From Croceicoccus gelatinilyticus (GTDB lineage Bacteria > Pseudomonadota > Alphaproteobacteria > Sphingomonadales > Sphingomonadaceae): a stretch of DNA of 64,000 nt. Below the pieces are notes generated by a model. The model was given only the letters and a program-made list of their open reading frames with translations, had not been told where the DNA came from and searched no databases. Location of the stretch: the NCBI RefSeq assembly GCF_018398395.1, contig NZ_JAHCBF010000001.1, forward strand, positions 62,001 through 126,000. The letters are read 5' to 3'. Numbering within the stretch: the first letter of the stretch is position 1; the number at the start of each line of letters is the position of its first letter. Of the stretch, positions 51,290-60,094 are shown in pieces. Both the position numbers and the translations under genes were made by a program.

Positions 51290-51915
51290 AACGCCCCCTC
51301 GTGATCACGGACTGCGATGAAGTCTTGCTGTTCATGGTTAACCATTTTCGCGACTGGCTGGGCGAGGAACACGGCGTCGAAATGACGCTGGCACAGGGGT
51401 TCGAGAACGCGCTGCGCTATCGCGAAAGCGGCGAGCCGGTGGAGCGCGAGGAAATCTGGAAATTGCTGGGCGGTTTCTTCGATACCGAGATGCACCGGCA
51501 GGACCTGATCCCCGGTGCGGACGAAGCAATCGGCGCGTTGTCCGAAAAAGCCGACGTCGTCGTGCTGACCAATCTGCAGGACCATCGCCGCCAGGATCGC
51601 ACGCAGCAGCTGAAGAAGCTGGGTATCGACCTTCAGGTCTATACCAACCAGGGGCCCAAGGGGCCTGCGCTGCAAAAGATCCTTGACGAACATGGCGCGG
51701 ATCGGCGTTCGTTCTTTATCGATGACCTCGCGGTTCATCATGGTTCTGTCGCCGGGGTTGCGCCGCAAGTGACCCGCCTCCATTTCGTGGGCGAACCGGA
51801 CGTGGCGCCGCATGCCACGTGCGCCTACACCGCGGGCGATGCCCATGCCCGTATCGATGCCTGGGACGAAGCGCTCCCGTGGCTGTTGAAGCAGATCGAA
51901 GGAGACGACGCGTGA
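51286..51915 (+). CDS. HAD-superfamily hydrolase
   Basis: The protein has 209 residues. Motif I is ITDCDEVLLFMVNHF with the nucleophile Asp9 and acid/base Asp11. Motif II is VVLTNLQ and the late acidic motif is FFIDDLAVHH. It lacks an obvious cap insert beyond a small helical one. A phosphatase of a small metabolite is likely; the substrate is unknown. Overlaps both the DUF3572 and RidA genes, so these form one operon. Confidence 0.85.
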   Translation: MKRPLVITDCDEVLLFMVNHFRDWLGEEHGVEMTLAQGFENALRYRESGEPVEREEIWKLLGGFFDTEMHRQDLIPGADEAIGALSEKADVVVLTNLQDHRRQDRTQQLKKLGIDLQVYTNQGPKGPALQKILDEHGADRRSFFIDDLAVHHGSVAGVAPQVTRLHFVGEPDVAPHATCAYTAGDAHARIDAWDEALPWLLKQIEGDDA

Positions 51916-52376
51916 GCGCCAATATCGAAGCCCGCCTTGCCGAACTGGGCCTGAACCTGCCCGAGCCGGCTGCGCCAGTGGCAAGCTATGTTGCGGCTGT
52001 CGAGGCGGGCGGTCTGCTCCACATTTCCGGCCAGCTTCCTTTCGTTGCCGGCGCGCTCGTCACCGGGCGGCTGGGCGAGGATGTTTCGCTTGAACAGGGG
52101 ATCGAGGCGGCTCAGGCCTGCGGCGTGATGATCCTTGCCCAGGCGAAGGCAGCGCTCGGTTCGCTGGAGCGCGTGACCCGCGTCGTGAAGCTGGGCGGGT
52201 TCGTAAATTCGACCGGTGATTTTACCGATCAGCCCAAAGTCGTGAACGGGGCATCGGACCTGATGATGGCCGTGTTCGGGGAAGCGGGCCGCCATGCGCG
52301 CAGCGCGGTCGGCGTTCCGGTCCTGCCGCTGGGCGCAGCGGTCGAAGTTGACGCGATCCTGCAGGTGGGCGCCTGA
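51912..52376 (+). CDS. RidA family protein
   Basis: The protein has 154 residues, starting at a GTG that overlaps the HAD stop. The sequence GLLHISGQLPFVAGALVTGR and KLGGFVNSTGDFTDQPKVVN with the terminal HARSAVGVPVLPLGAAVEVD (Arg/Gly/Glu triad region) identifies the long RidA (YjgF/UK114) form. RidA hydrolyses reactive 2-imino/enamino acids. Confidence 0.88.
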   Translation: MSANIEARLAELGLNLPEPAAPVASYVAAVEAGGLLHISGQLPFVAGALVTGRLGEDVSLEQGIEAAQACGVMILAQAKAALGSLERVTRVVKLGGFVNSTGDFTDQPKVVNGASDLMMAVFGEAGRHARSAVGVPVLPLGAAVEVDAILQVGA

Positions 52377-52393
52377 GCGGGCACTCCAACCGG

Positions 52394-53119
52394 ATGGCCG
52401 TGATGGCCCGTCAGGCGTGGCTGGGAGACTGGACTTACGCCCACCGCGGCCTGCACGACGATGACACCTGCGAGAACTCGCCCGCCGCCTTTCGCGGTGC
52501 GATCAAGGCGGGGCTCGGCATCGAATGTGACGTTCAGATGAGCGGCGACGGCGAGGCGATGGTCTTCCATGACTGGACCCTCGACCGGCTGACGGCCGAA
52601 AGCGGCGCGTTGCGCGACCGGACTGCGGACGAGCTTGCGCAAGTTCCCCTGAAGTCGGGCGGCAACATTCCGCGCCTTTCCGAATTTCTCGCGCTCGTCG
52701 GCGGGCGCGTTCCCGTGCTGATCGAGGTGAAATCGAAGCGCGATGCCGAGTGGAAGCCGCTCGCCCGTTCGGTGGCGAGGTCGCTGGCGCGCTACAACGG
52801 TCCCGCTGCTGTCATGAGCTTCGACCCGCGCATCGTGCGCTGGTTCAGCCGCACGATGCCGACCCGCCCACGTGGGCTGGTGACAGGGCGAGGCGAGAAG
52901 CAGCGGCTGGCCTTCGCGGTCGAACGGTCCATGGCCGTCGTTCATGCGCGCCCCACCTTCATCGCCTGCGACATTCGCGACCTGCCCGACCCCGCGCTTG
53001 CACGGTACCGGCGCCGCGGCATGCCGCTACTGACCTGGACCGTGCGCAGCCGCAATTTGATGGCGCGTGCACGTCACCATGCGGATGCCGCGATAGCGGA
53101 AGGGGCGGGGCTGGCGTGA
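52394..53119 (+). CDS. Glycerophosphodiester phosphodiesterase
   Basis: The protein has 241 residues. The active-site signature YAHRGLHDDDTCENSPAAF (His-Arg and Glu) is followed by GIECDVQMSGDGEAMVFHDW with the second His. There is no signal peptide, so it is cytoplasmic. It splits glycerophosphodiesters into glycerol-3-phosphate and alcohol. It overlaps the COG3146 gene by four bases. Confidence 0.9.
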   Translation: MAVMARQAWLGDWTYAHRGLHDDDTCENSPAAFRGAIKAGLGIECDVQMSGDGEAMVFHDWTLDRLTAESGALRDRTADELAQVPLKSGGNIPRLSEFLALVGGRVPVLIEVKSKRDAEWKPLARSVARSLARYNGPAAVMSFDPRIVRWFSRTMPTRPRGLVTGRGEKQRLAFAVERSMAVVHARPTFIACDIRDLPDPALARYRRRGMPLLTWTVRSRNLMARARHHADAAIAEGAGLA

Positions 53120-54276
53120 GCGACCGTGTCGACGAGAGGGACGACGGCGGGCTTGCCGTCCGGCTCAACCCGTCGGTCGGCGGGCTCGACGCCGCGCAGT
53201 GGGACGCGCTCGACCCCACGGGCAATCCTTTCACCAGCCACCGCTTCCTTGCCCTGCTGGAGGAGTCAGGCAGCGTTGGTACCGGCACGGGCTGGTCGCC
53301 CGCGCCGTTGACGCTGGGCGCGAAGGACGGGGAAATCCTCGCCGCCTTGCCCGCCTATCTAAAAGGCCACAGCCAAGGCGAATACGTCTTCGATCACGGC
53401 TGGGCGGATGCGTGGCAGCGGGCAGGGGGCAGCTACTACCCCAAGCTCCAGATTTCGGTCCCGTTCACGCCAGCGACCGGCCCGCGGGTGCTTGCACCTG
53501 ATGACGCCACCGCGCGCACGATGCTGCGCGCAGCCGAAATGCTTTGTGAGAACGAAGGGCTGTCCTCAGCCCACGCGACCTTCATCGCGGACGAGCAGAT
53601 CCACATCTTCGAAGATGCAGGCTGGATGATCCGCGAGGATATCCAGTTTCACTGGACCAATCGCGGCTACGAAAATTTCGACGAGTTTCTCGCCACGCTC
53701 GCCTCGCGAAAGCGCAAGGCCATTCGCAAGGAACGGGCCAAGGCGCAGGAAGGCATCCGGATCGAGAGCCTGACCGGCGAGATGATCCGACCTGAGCACT
53801 GGGACGCCTTCTGGCTGTTCTATCAGGACACCGGCGCGCGCAAGTGGGGCACGCCTTACCTGACGCGCGAGGCCTTTGACCTGTTCGGGCAGGAAATGGC
53901 GAACGATGTCCTGCTGATGCTGGCCTATGACGACGATGTCGCGGTGGCGGGCGCGCTGAACTTTATCGGGCCAGAGGCGCTATATGGCAGGTACTGGGGG
54001 GCGCTGGTCGACAAGCCGTTCCTGCACTTCGAGCTGTGCTATTACAGGGCCATCGACGAGGCGATCGCGCGGGGGCTGTCACGGGTGGAGGCAGGTGCCC
54101 AAGGCTCGCACAAGTTGGCGCGCGGCTACGAACCGGTACGCACACGCTCTGCCCATTTCATTCCGCATCCCGGTTTCCGGGCAGCGGTCGCCGACTTCCT
54201 CGAACGCGAAGCGCTTGGCGTCGGCATGGAACAGGAGGCCCTGCAAGGGCTGTCCCCGTTCCGGAAAGGCCCCTAG
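53116..54276 (+). CDS. COG3146 (DUF482) GNAT-like protein
   Basis: The protein has 386 residues, starting at a GTG that overlaps the GDPD stop; a longer upstream frame lies over GDPD and is rejected. The signature FTSHRFLALLEESGSVGTGT, FDHGWADAWQRAGGSYYPKL and GAQGSHKLARGYEPVRTRSA is that of COG3146, a double-GNAT, FemAB-like group predicted to act in cell-wall peptide synthesis. A cytoplasmic amino-acyl or acyl transfer role is inferred. Confidence 0.88.
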   Translation: MSDRVDERDDGGLAVRLNPSVGGLDAAQWDALDPTGNPFTSHRFLALLEESGSVGTGTGWSPAPLTLGAKDGEILAALPAYLKGHSQGEYVFDHGWADAWQRAGGSYYPKLQISVPFTPATGPRVLAPDDATARTMLRAAEMLCENEGLSSAHATFIADEQIHIFEDAGWMIREDIQFHWTNRGYENFDEFLATLASRKRKAIRKERAKAQEGIRIESLTGEMIRPEHWDAFWLFYQDTGARKWGTPYLTREAFDLFGQEMANDVLLMLAYDDDVAVAGALNFIGPEALYGRYWGALVDKPFLHFELCYYRAIDEAIARGLSRVEAGAQGSHKLARGYEPVRTRSAHFIPHPGFRAAVADFLEREALGVGMEQEALQGLSPFRKGP

Positions 54277-54291
54277 CCAGGGGCCGGTTCG

Positions 54292-54639
54292 TCAGGCGAC
54301 GCGCCGGTTCGCGGCTTCGGCCAGGAACGCGCGGGCGCGGCGCTGGGCTTCGTGAATTTCGCGAGCGGTCATTTCCTCGGCAACTTCGGCGCGGCAGGTC
54401 TGCGCTTCTTCGTGACCACGCGACGCGGCGAGATTGAAGTATTTGTGTGCTTCGACGAGATCGCACAGCGCTCCGCGGCTGCCGGTCGAGAAGGCGCAGC
54501 CCAGTTCGAAGAGTGCATTGTCGTCCCCGTCATCATGCTGCGAAAGGCAGCGGCAGACGAGCGCTTCGGTCGTTGCGAGAACCGCCGGATCTACGGCCGG
54601 GCCGGTTTCTACAAGGTACAGATGTTCGGCGTATGCCAT
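54292..54639 (-). CDS. Sel1/TPR-like small protein
   Basis: The protein has 115 residues from the ATG at 54639 behind GGGGTGAT. It contains one Sel1-type repeat (ALCDLVEAHKYFNLAASRGH then EEAQTCR) and a charged helical C-terminus (EIHEAQRRARAFLAEAANR). It probably mediates a protein contact; no partner is evident. A 280-base gap follows to dksA with only its promoter region and no gene visible. Confidence 0.75.
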   Translation of the reverse strand: MAYAEHLYLVETGPAVDPAVLATTEALVCRCLSQHDDGDDNALFELGCAFSTGSRGALCDLVEAHKYFNLAASRGHEEAQTCRAEVAEEMTAREIHEAQRRARAFLAEAANRRVA

Positions 54640-54919
54640 ATCGATCACCCCTGTTTGGCGCCGCTCAAAATCCCCTGCGGCAAGGAACAAGGTGGGTCAT
54701 CGTGGTCAACAAAACGTTAATCGGTAAATTTCCGAGCCGTAACAGTCCTTTCGCGCAACATCGTTAAATGCATTCGTGTTCGGCAGCGCTTAATCTGTGG
54801 GTGATTACATCATTCGACGAAATTGCGCTTGTTTGCGAATCGGCGGGCACTTATAGGGCCTGCCCAGGGATCGGAAGGGCCGGTGGCTCCTAGTCGCCGG
54901 CAAGTGCGGAGTGTGACGC

Positions 54920-55375
54920 ATGGGCCTCGCGGCTGCTACGGAAATTGACGTACTCGCTACTGCTCGTCGCAACGTGGGCGATTATACGCCCGACGCGGGC
55001 GAGCCCTACATGAATGCGCAGCAGCAGGAGTTTTTCCGCAAGCTGCTGGTTGAATGGAAGCACTCCATTCTCGATGCGTCGGCCGGAACGCTGCAGTCGT
55101 TGCAGGACGGCCCGATCCGCGAACCCGATCTCAACGACCGCGCATCCAGCGAAACCGACTGGGGCATCGAACTTCGCACCCGCGACCGCCAGCGCAAGCT
55201 GATCGCCAAGATCGATTCGGCCCTGCGCCGTATCGACGAAGGGGAATACGGTTATTGCGAAGTGACGGGCGAACCGATCGGCTTGGGCCGCCTTATCGCG
55301 CGTCCCATCGCGACGATGACCGTCGAAGCGCAGGAAGCGCACGAACGCCGCGAAAAGATTTCCCGCGACGATTGA
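54920..55375 (+). CDS. dksA: RNA polymerase-binding factor DksA
   Basis: The protein has 151 residues. The coiled coil covers roughly residues 35-110, with the DASAGTLQSL and RASSETDWGIELRTRDRQRK segments and an acidic tip. The zinc finger is reduced: YGYCEVTGEPIGLGRLIARP keeps one Cys and has no CxxC pairs, as is usual in alphaproteobacteria. With ppGpp it retunes transcription at rRNA and amino-acid promoters. Confidence 0.92.
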   Translation: MGLAAATEIDVLATARRNVGDYTPDAGEPYMNAQQQEFFRKLLVEWKHSILDASAGTLQSLQDGPIREPDLNDRASSETDWGIELRTRDRQRKLIAKIDSALRRIDEGEYGYCEVTGEPIGLGRLIARPIATMTVEAQEAHERREKISRDD

Positions 55376-55558
55376 TATCGCGGGATTTTCCTGTCTCGGC
55401 CCTATGTGTCCCGATCGGGAACACCGCTGGCGCAAAGGTGGGTAACCCCATCGCTTCGTTTACACTTCGTTATCCCTGTTGCGTTAATCCTTGCTCATCG
55501 AGGTTAACGCGTGCGCAATCTCTCTCTCCGCGCGCAGCAGGATATCGGGGGTTAAGTC

Positions 55559-55921
55559 ATGCGGGATCAGGACAACCGCAAGCACGAACGCGATTCGCTG
55601 TTTCTGATGGCAGAGCTTCGTCTCGAAAGGGACGGTGCGCCTTACGCGGTGAAGCTTCGCAACATTTCCGACTCGGGCGTGATGGCCGAAGGGTCGATGC
55701 GCGTGATCCGGGGCAGTGAGGTTTTCGTTGACCTCTGCAATATCGGGCTGGTCGCAGGAAAGGTGGCCTGGGCCGCCGGTGACCGGTGCGGCATCGCTTT
55801 TGACGAGGCGGTGGAGTCCGCCAAGGTGCGATTTCCAGTGACCGACGTGGACCTTCCCGAAGGTGACGCCGAAAGCGGTGACGACATCCACACCGACAGC
55901 GACGCCGACCGCGGCGCCTGA
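55559..55921 (+). CDS. PilZ domain protein
   Basis: The protein has 120 residues. Both c-di-GMP binding motifs are present: RKHER (RxxxR) near residue 7 and NISDSG (NxSxxG) near residue 40. An acidic C-terminal tail (DAESGDDIHTDSDAD) follows. It is a stand-alone c-di-GMP receptor without a fused output domain, so it must act through a partner. Confidence 0.87.
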   Translation: MRDQDNRKHERDSLFLMAELRLERDGAPYAVKLRNISDSGVMAEGSMRVIRGSEVFVDLCNIGLVAGKVAWAAGDRCGIAFDEAVESAKVRFPVTDVDLPEGDAESGDDIHTDSDADRGA

Positions 55922-55984
55922 ACTTCTCCTAACATTGGATCATAGCTGCTGACCGCGCACGAATGCGCTGTTAGGGAAGGGGCG

Positions 55985-57418
55985 ATGCGGCCCCTTATTC
56001 GTCCTCTTGCCTGTCTGACCATCGCCATGCTCGCCGCCTGCGACAGCGGAGAAGGCGGGCGTTTCGACGTGATCCTTGTCGGCGATGAGCAGGCTGCGCT
56101 TTCGCCCGAACCTCCGTTCTCGCCTGCGGCAGACTTGTTGCGCGAAGCGACAGGTAGCGGTCTTGTCGGCCTCGATGCCGAAGGGCGCATCCGGCCTGAT
56201 CTTGCCGATCGCTGGATCGTGACTGACGATGGGCTCAGCTATATTTTCCGGTTTGAGCAGACGGCAGTGCCGGGCGAAGAGCCGCTGACCGCTCGCGATG
56301 TGCGCACCGCCCTTCGCAAGGCGATCAAGGATCTCGACGGGACTGCGCTGGGAAAGGATCTGACCATGATCGACGGGATTTATGCCCGTACGAACCAGGT
56401 CATCGAGATTCGCCTGAAGACGGCGGCCCCCGAATTCCTGCAACTGTTGGCCGACCCGGCGCTCGCCATGCGGTTCGAGGCGCGGCATGACCGCGTGCTC
56501 GATCTGGAGGCGGAAGGGGGCGTGCTGACCCTTGCCACATATGCAGAAGACCCGCGCGACGCAGAAACGATGGACTTGCGCATTGCCGGGCCGAGGGAAG
56601 CGGTTCAGCGCTTCCAGCGGGGCGAGGCACGGCTTCTGCTGGGTGGCGGGATAGATGCGTTGCCCCATGTCGAACTGGGCGGACTATTGCGCGGTGCTAT
56701 CCGGCTTGATCCCGTGACCGGCCTGTTCGGACTGGCGATCGCCGACAGTGAGGGGTTCCTGTCGCGCGCAACGAACCGCGAGGCGCTTTCGATGGCGATA
56801 GACCGGCAGGCGCTCATCGCTCCGTTCGGGATCGGTGGCTGGTCCCCGCGCACGCGGCTGGTACCTGTCGGGATGCCCGGCACGCAGCAGCCACCGGGCC
56901 GTTGGGCGGCGCTGACCATGGAAGAGCGTCAGAACATCGCGGCGCAGCGGGTTGCGGGCTGGGTGGCGAGCGAGGGGGCCATTGCGCCACTGTCGATCGC
57001 GCTGCCCACGGGCACGGGCGGCGATATTTTGTTTCGCCGCCTGTCGGCTGACCTGTCACGCATCGGGCTTGGCGCTCGCCGCGTAGGACCGGGCGAAAAG
57101 GCGGACCTCACCCTCGTCGATGATGTCGCGTGGATGGACCGACCGGAGTGGTATCTCCACCGGCTCGATTGCGGCGTGAGGAAGGGCCTGTGCAGTGAAG
57201 AGGCAGATGCGCTGGTGGCGCAGGCCATCGCCGAGCCTGACGCCGCAACGCGAAGGCAGCTTCTATCCGAGGCAGAGGCACTGCTGACCGATCTCGACAG
57301 CTTTATCTCCTTCGGCCCGCCGATACGTTTCTCGCTGGTGCGCGGCGGGGTGGACGGGTTCGGGGTCAATCGCTGGGGCTTCCATCCCTTGTCGCAGCTG
57401 TTCGTCGACCCCACCTAA
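55985..57418 (+). CDS. ABC-type solute-binding lipoprotein (family 5-like), orphan
   Basis: The protein has 477 residues. Signal peptide with lipobox LAAC (Cys near 19) makes it a lipoprotein. It has features of peptide/nickel-type binding proteins (DLADRWIVTDDGLSYIFRFE, LTARDVRTALRKAIKDLDGT, ATNREALSMAIDRQALI). It is short for the family (about 520-560) and no permease or ATPase genes lie nearby, so it may be a sensor or have lost transport. A DUF4112 gene follows after five bases. Confidence 0.83.
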   Translation: MRPLIRPLACLTIAMLAACDSGEGGRFDVILVGDEQAALSPEPPFSPAADLLREATGSGLVGLDAEGRIRPDLADRWIVTDDGLSYIFRFEQTAVPGEEPLTARDVRTALRKAIKDLDGTALGKDLTMIDGIYARTNQVIEIRLKTAAPEFLQLLADPALAMRFEARHDRVLDLEAEGGVLTLATYAEDPRDAETMDLRIAGPREAVQRFQRGEARLLLGGGIDALPHVELGGLLRGAIRLDPVTGLFGLAIADSEGFLSRATNREALSMAIDRQALIAPFGIGGWSPRTRLVPVGMPGTQQPPGRWAALTMEERQNIAAQRVAGWVASEGAIAPLSIALPTGTGGDILFRRLSADLSRIGLGARRVGPGEKADLTLVDDVAWMDRPEWYLHRLDCGVRKGLCSEEADALVAQAIAEPDAATRRQLLSEAEALLTDLDSFISFGPPIRFSLVRGGVDGFGVNRWGFHPLSQLFVDPT

Positions 57419-57423
57419 GGGGC

Positions 57424-57888
57424 ATGGACCAAGGCAATCGCACTGACGGAATGCGTGGTGCGGGCGGTTTCGAAACCGGCCGTGCACGGCGCATGGATTT
57501 TCGGGACAACATGCCGGTCGGCAACGATCCGGCCTCCATCCGCAAGAGGATCGAGGCGATGGAAGCGGTGCTCGAACGCGCTTTCGTGATTCCCGGCGTG
57601 AATTACCGGGTCGGCCTTGATTCGGTTGTCGGGCTCGTTCCCGTGGTCGGCGACCTGATTACCGCTGCGATGGGCGCCTACATCGTGTGGGAGGCCCGAA
57701 ATCTCGGCATTCCGAAGTGGAAGCTGTGGCGCATGGCCGCGAACATCGGGTTCGATACCGCCGTCGGCGCGATTCCGGTCGTGGGCGATGCCTTCGACCT
57801 CTTGTTCCGGTCGAACACCAAGAACCTCAAGATCATCAAGAAGCACCTCGACAAGCATCACCCCGAATCGCGGGTGATCGAGGGCTGA
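57424..57888 (+). CDS. DUF4112 protein
   Basis: The protein has 154 residues. The sequence VIPGVNYRVGLDSVVGLVPV followed by GDLITAAMGAYIVWEARNLG, and later GAIPVVGDAFDLLFRSNTKN, is diagnostic of DUF4112. Two short hydrophobic repeats with GLVPVVGD and GAIPVVGD suggest a membrane hairpin. The function is unknown. An ATG at 57493 would give a shorter product. Confidence 0.87.
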   Translation: MDQGNRTDGMRGAGGFETGRARRMDFRDNMPVGNDPASIRKRIEAMEAVLERAFVIPGVNYRVGLDSVVGLVPVVGDLITAAMGAYIVWEARNLGIPKWKLWRMAANIGFDTAVGAIPVVGDAFDLLFRSNTKNLKIIKKHLDKHHPESRVIEG

Positions 57889-57906
57889 GAACGCGGATCC
57901 TCGCGA

Positions 57907-58083
57907 TCAGAAGTCGATCGCGATCCCGTTCTTTTCCCAGTCGCCGAAACGCGTCGGGTCGGGACGCTCGTCCTCTTCGTGACGGCGGCCGGGGCCCGGC
58001 TTGGGCGCGGGGTCGTTGGTCCAGTGCGCGGGCTTGGTGAAGCCTGCGGGGCGCTTCGTGGCTCGCTTGGTCTCTTCGGTCAT
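57907..58083 (-). CDS. DUF1674 (SDHAF4-like) small protein
   Basis: The protein has 58 residues from the ATG at 58083. The C-terminal signature PDPTRFGDWEKNGIAIDF is that of DUF1674, the bacterial relatives of succinate dehydrogenase assembly factor 4. It probably helps mature the flavinated SdhA subunit. Convergent with the DUF4112 gene and divergent from the RsmB-type gene. Confidence 0.87.
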   Translation of the reverse strand: MTEETKRATKRPAGFTKPAHWTNDPAPKPGPGRRHEEDERPDPTRFGDWEKNGIAIDF

Positions 58084-58178
58084 GGCGCACAAGATGGGGC
58101 AGGCCGCGCCCGGTTGCAACGATCACGAAGGACAGTTCGTGTTGCCAAGCGACGGGCGAAGGTCGATAGGCGCGGGCG

Positions 58179-59417
58179 ATGAACGACATTGCCGGACTTC
58201 CCGCGCGTAACGCGGCGCTCAAGATGCTGGATGCGGTCCTGCGCCGCGGCGACACGCTCGACACCGCGGCGGGCGCTGCCAAGGGGCTTGGGCCGTCTGA
58301 CGCCGCGCTTGCCCGCGCCATCGCCAGCGAGGTTCTGCGCTGGCAGGTCGACCTCGACCGCCTGATCGATTCCGCCACGCGCCAGCGCCTGCCCGACGAT
58401 GCCAAGGCGCGCACCGTGCTGCGCATGATGCTGGCACAGGCGCTGAAGCTGGAAACCGCGCCCCATGCCGTGATCGCGACCGGACTGCCGCTGCTGGCAG
58501 GCGGGCCGAGGCGGCTGGCGCATGGTGTATTCTCGACTCTCGACAGGAAGGGCGCGCGCCTGCCCAATGCGCCGACCTTGCCCGACGATGTCGCCGCGCG
58601 CTGGGGTGCGCAATATGGCGAGCGTCTGCCCGAGATCGCCGCTGGTCTCGCATCGCCGCCGCCGCTCGACATCAGCTTGCGCGATGCGGGCGAAACCCAT
58701 GCCTGGGCCGAGCGGCTGGACGCGCGCGTTATGGCGCCGGGCCAGCTGCGCCTTTCGCGCGGGCAGGCGGTCGATGCCCTGCCCGGTTTCGACGAGGGCG
58801 CGTGGTGGGTGCAGGATCTTGCCGCCTCCATCCCTGCCAGCCTGCTGGGCAAGGGTGCGGGCAGGGCGCTCGACCTTTGCGCCGCACCGGGCGGTAAAAC
58901 GCTGCAACTTGCGGCAGCGGGTTGGGACGTCACCGCACTAGACATTGCCAAGCGGCGGCTTAAGCGGCTGCACCAGAACCTTGAGCGTACCGGCCTGTCG
59001 GCGCAAGTCGTCGAGGCGGACGCGCTGAAGTGGGAGCCTGAGCAGGGATTTGACGCGATCCTACTCGACGCGCCGTGCAGCGCGACGGGCACCTGCCGCC
59101 GCCACCCCGACGTGCTGCACCGCGTATCGCAGGCGCAGATCGAAGACCTGTCGAAGCTGCAGGCAGCGCTGATCGGGCGGGCGAGCGGCTGGCTCAATCC
59201 CGGCGGCGTGCTGGTCTATGCCGTCTGTTCGATGGAGCGCGAGGAAGGCGAGGCGCAGATGGACCGCGTCTCGCTAACTCCCGCCCCGATCACGCGGGAC
59301 GAACTGCCCGACGGCCTTGTGCCGACTGCAGAAGGCTGGCTCAGGACCGATCCGGGCATGCTGGCCGATGCGGGCGGGCTCGACGGGTTCTTCGTCGCCC
59401 GCTTCCGCAAGGACTAG
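58179..59417 (+). CDS. rsmB: RsmB-type 16S rRNA (cytosine-C5) methyltransferase
   Basis: The protein has 412 residues. An N-terminal NusB-like helical domain covers about residues 1-130. The SAM motif is ALDLCAAPGGKTLQLAAAGW, motif IV is LLDAPCSATGTCRRHPD, and the catalytic Cys of motif VI lies in VYAVCSMEREEGE. The NusB domain and two catalytic cysteines identify the RsmB/Sun (NSUN) group, methylating a cytosine in rRNA. Confidence 0.9.
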   Translation: MNDIAGLPARNAALKMLDAVLRRGDTLDTAAGAAKGLGPSDAALARAIASEVLRWQVDLDRLIDSATRQRLPDDAKARTVLRMMLAQALKLETAPHAVIATGLPLLAGGPRRLAHGVFSTLDRKGARLPNAPTLPDDVAARWGAQYGERLPEIAAGLASPPPLDISLRDAGETHAWAERLDARVMAPGQLRLSRGQAVDALPGFDEGAWWVQDLAASIPASLLGKGAGRALDLCAAPGGKTLQLAAAGWDVTALDIAKRRLKRLHQNLERTGLSAQVVEADALKWEPEQGFDAILLDAPCSATGTCRRHPDVLHRVSQAQIEDLSKLQAALIGRASGWLNPGGVLVYAVCSMEREEGEAQMDRVSLTPAPITRDELPDGLVPTAEGWLRTDPGMLADAGGLDGFFVARFRKD

Positions 59418-59948
59418 TTACTGGGGCTTCACCCGGTCGGCGAAGCTCTTGCGCAGCTTCTGCAGCTTGGGCGGGATCGTCGCAACGCAGTAGGGGTTCC
59501 GCTGTCCGTCGCCTTCCCAGTATTCCTGGTGATAGTCTTCTGCCGGATACCATGTCGCAGGACCTTCAATCGTCGTCACGACGGGCTGGTCATGGTTCGC
59601 CTGAGCACGTTCGATCGCGGCTTCGGCTTCGGCCTTCTGCCTGTCGTCCAGCGGGAAGATCGCCGAACGGTACTGCGTTCCGACGTCGTTGCCCTGCCGG
59701 TTGAGCTGCGTCGGATCATGCGTTGCGAAGAAGATGTCGAGGATATCGCCCAGACGGACGATCTCGGGATTGAACGTCACGCGCACCGCTTCGGCATGGC
59801 CGGTGTTACCCGAACAGACCTCGCGGTAAGTGGGGTTCTCGCTCGTGCCGCCGATATAGCCGCTTTCGACATCGCTGACGCCCAGCACGTCGCGGTACAC
59901 CGCCTCGGTGCACCAGAAGCAGCCGCCTGCCACGATAACCTGTTCCAT
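59418..59948 (-). CDS. msrA: Peptide methionine sulfoxide reductase A
   Basis: The protein has 176 residues from the ATG at 59948; an upstream frame adds a non-homologous part. The catalytic motif is GGCFWCTEAVYRDVLGV (Cys10) and the family block YHQEYWEGDGQRNPYC supplies the substrate pocket and a recycling Cys. It reduces the S-epimer of methionine sulfoxide. No msrB is next to it. It converges with the RsmB-type gene with no gap. Confidence 0.93.
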   Translation of the reverse strand: MEQVIVAGGCFWCTEAVYRDVLGVSDVESGYIGGTSENPTYREVCSGNTGHAEAVRVTFNPEIVRLGDILDIFFATHDPTQLNRQGNDVGTQYRSAIFPLDDRQKAEAEAAIERAQANHDQPVVTTIEGPATWYPAEDYHQEYWEGDGQRNPYCVATIPPKLQKLRKSFADRVKPQ

Positions 59949-60094
59949 TGGTCCGTATTCTCCTTGCTGCCGCACAGATGGGGAGGGGCAGCGTCGTTTT
60001 CCATCCGATGAACCTGATAAACGGTTCGAGCGGCCATTCGGTCCTGACACATCGCGGGTTACGGTGGACTTGAGGCCATGCGCACCATATCTGC

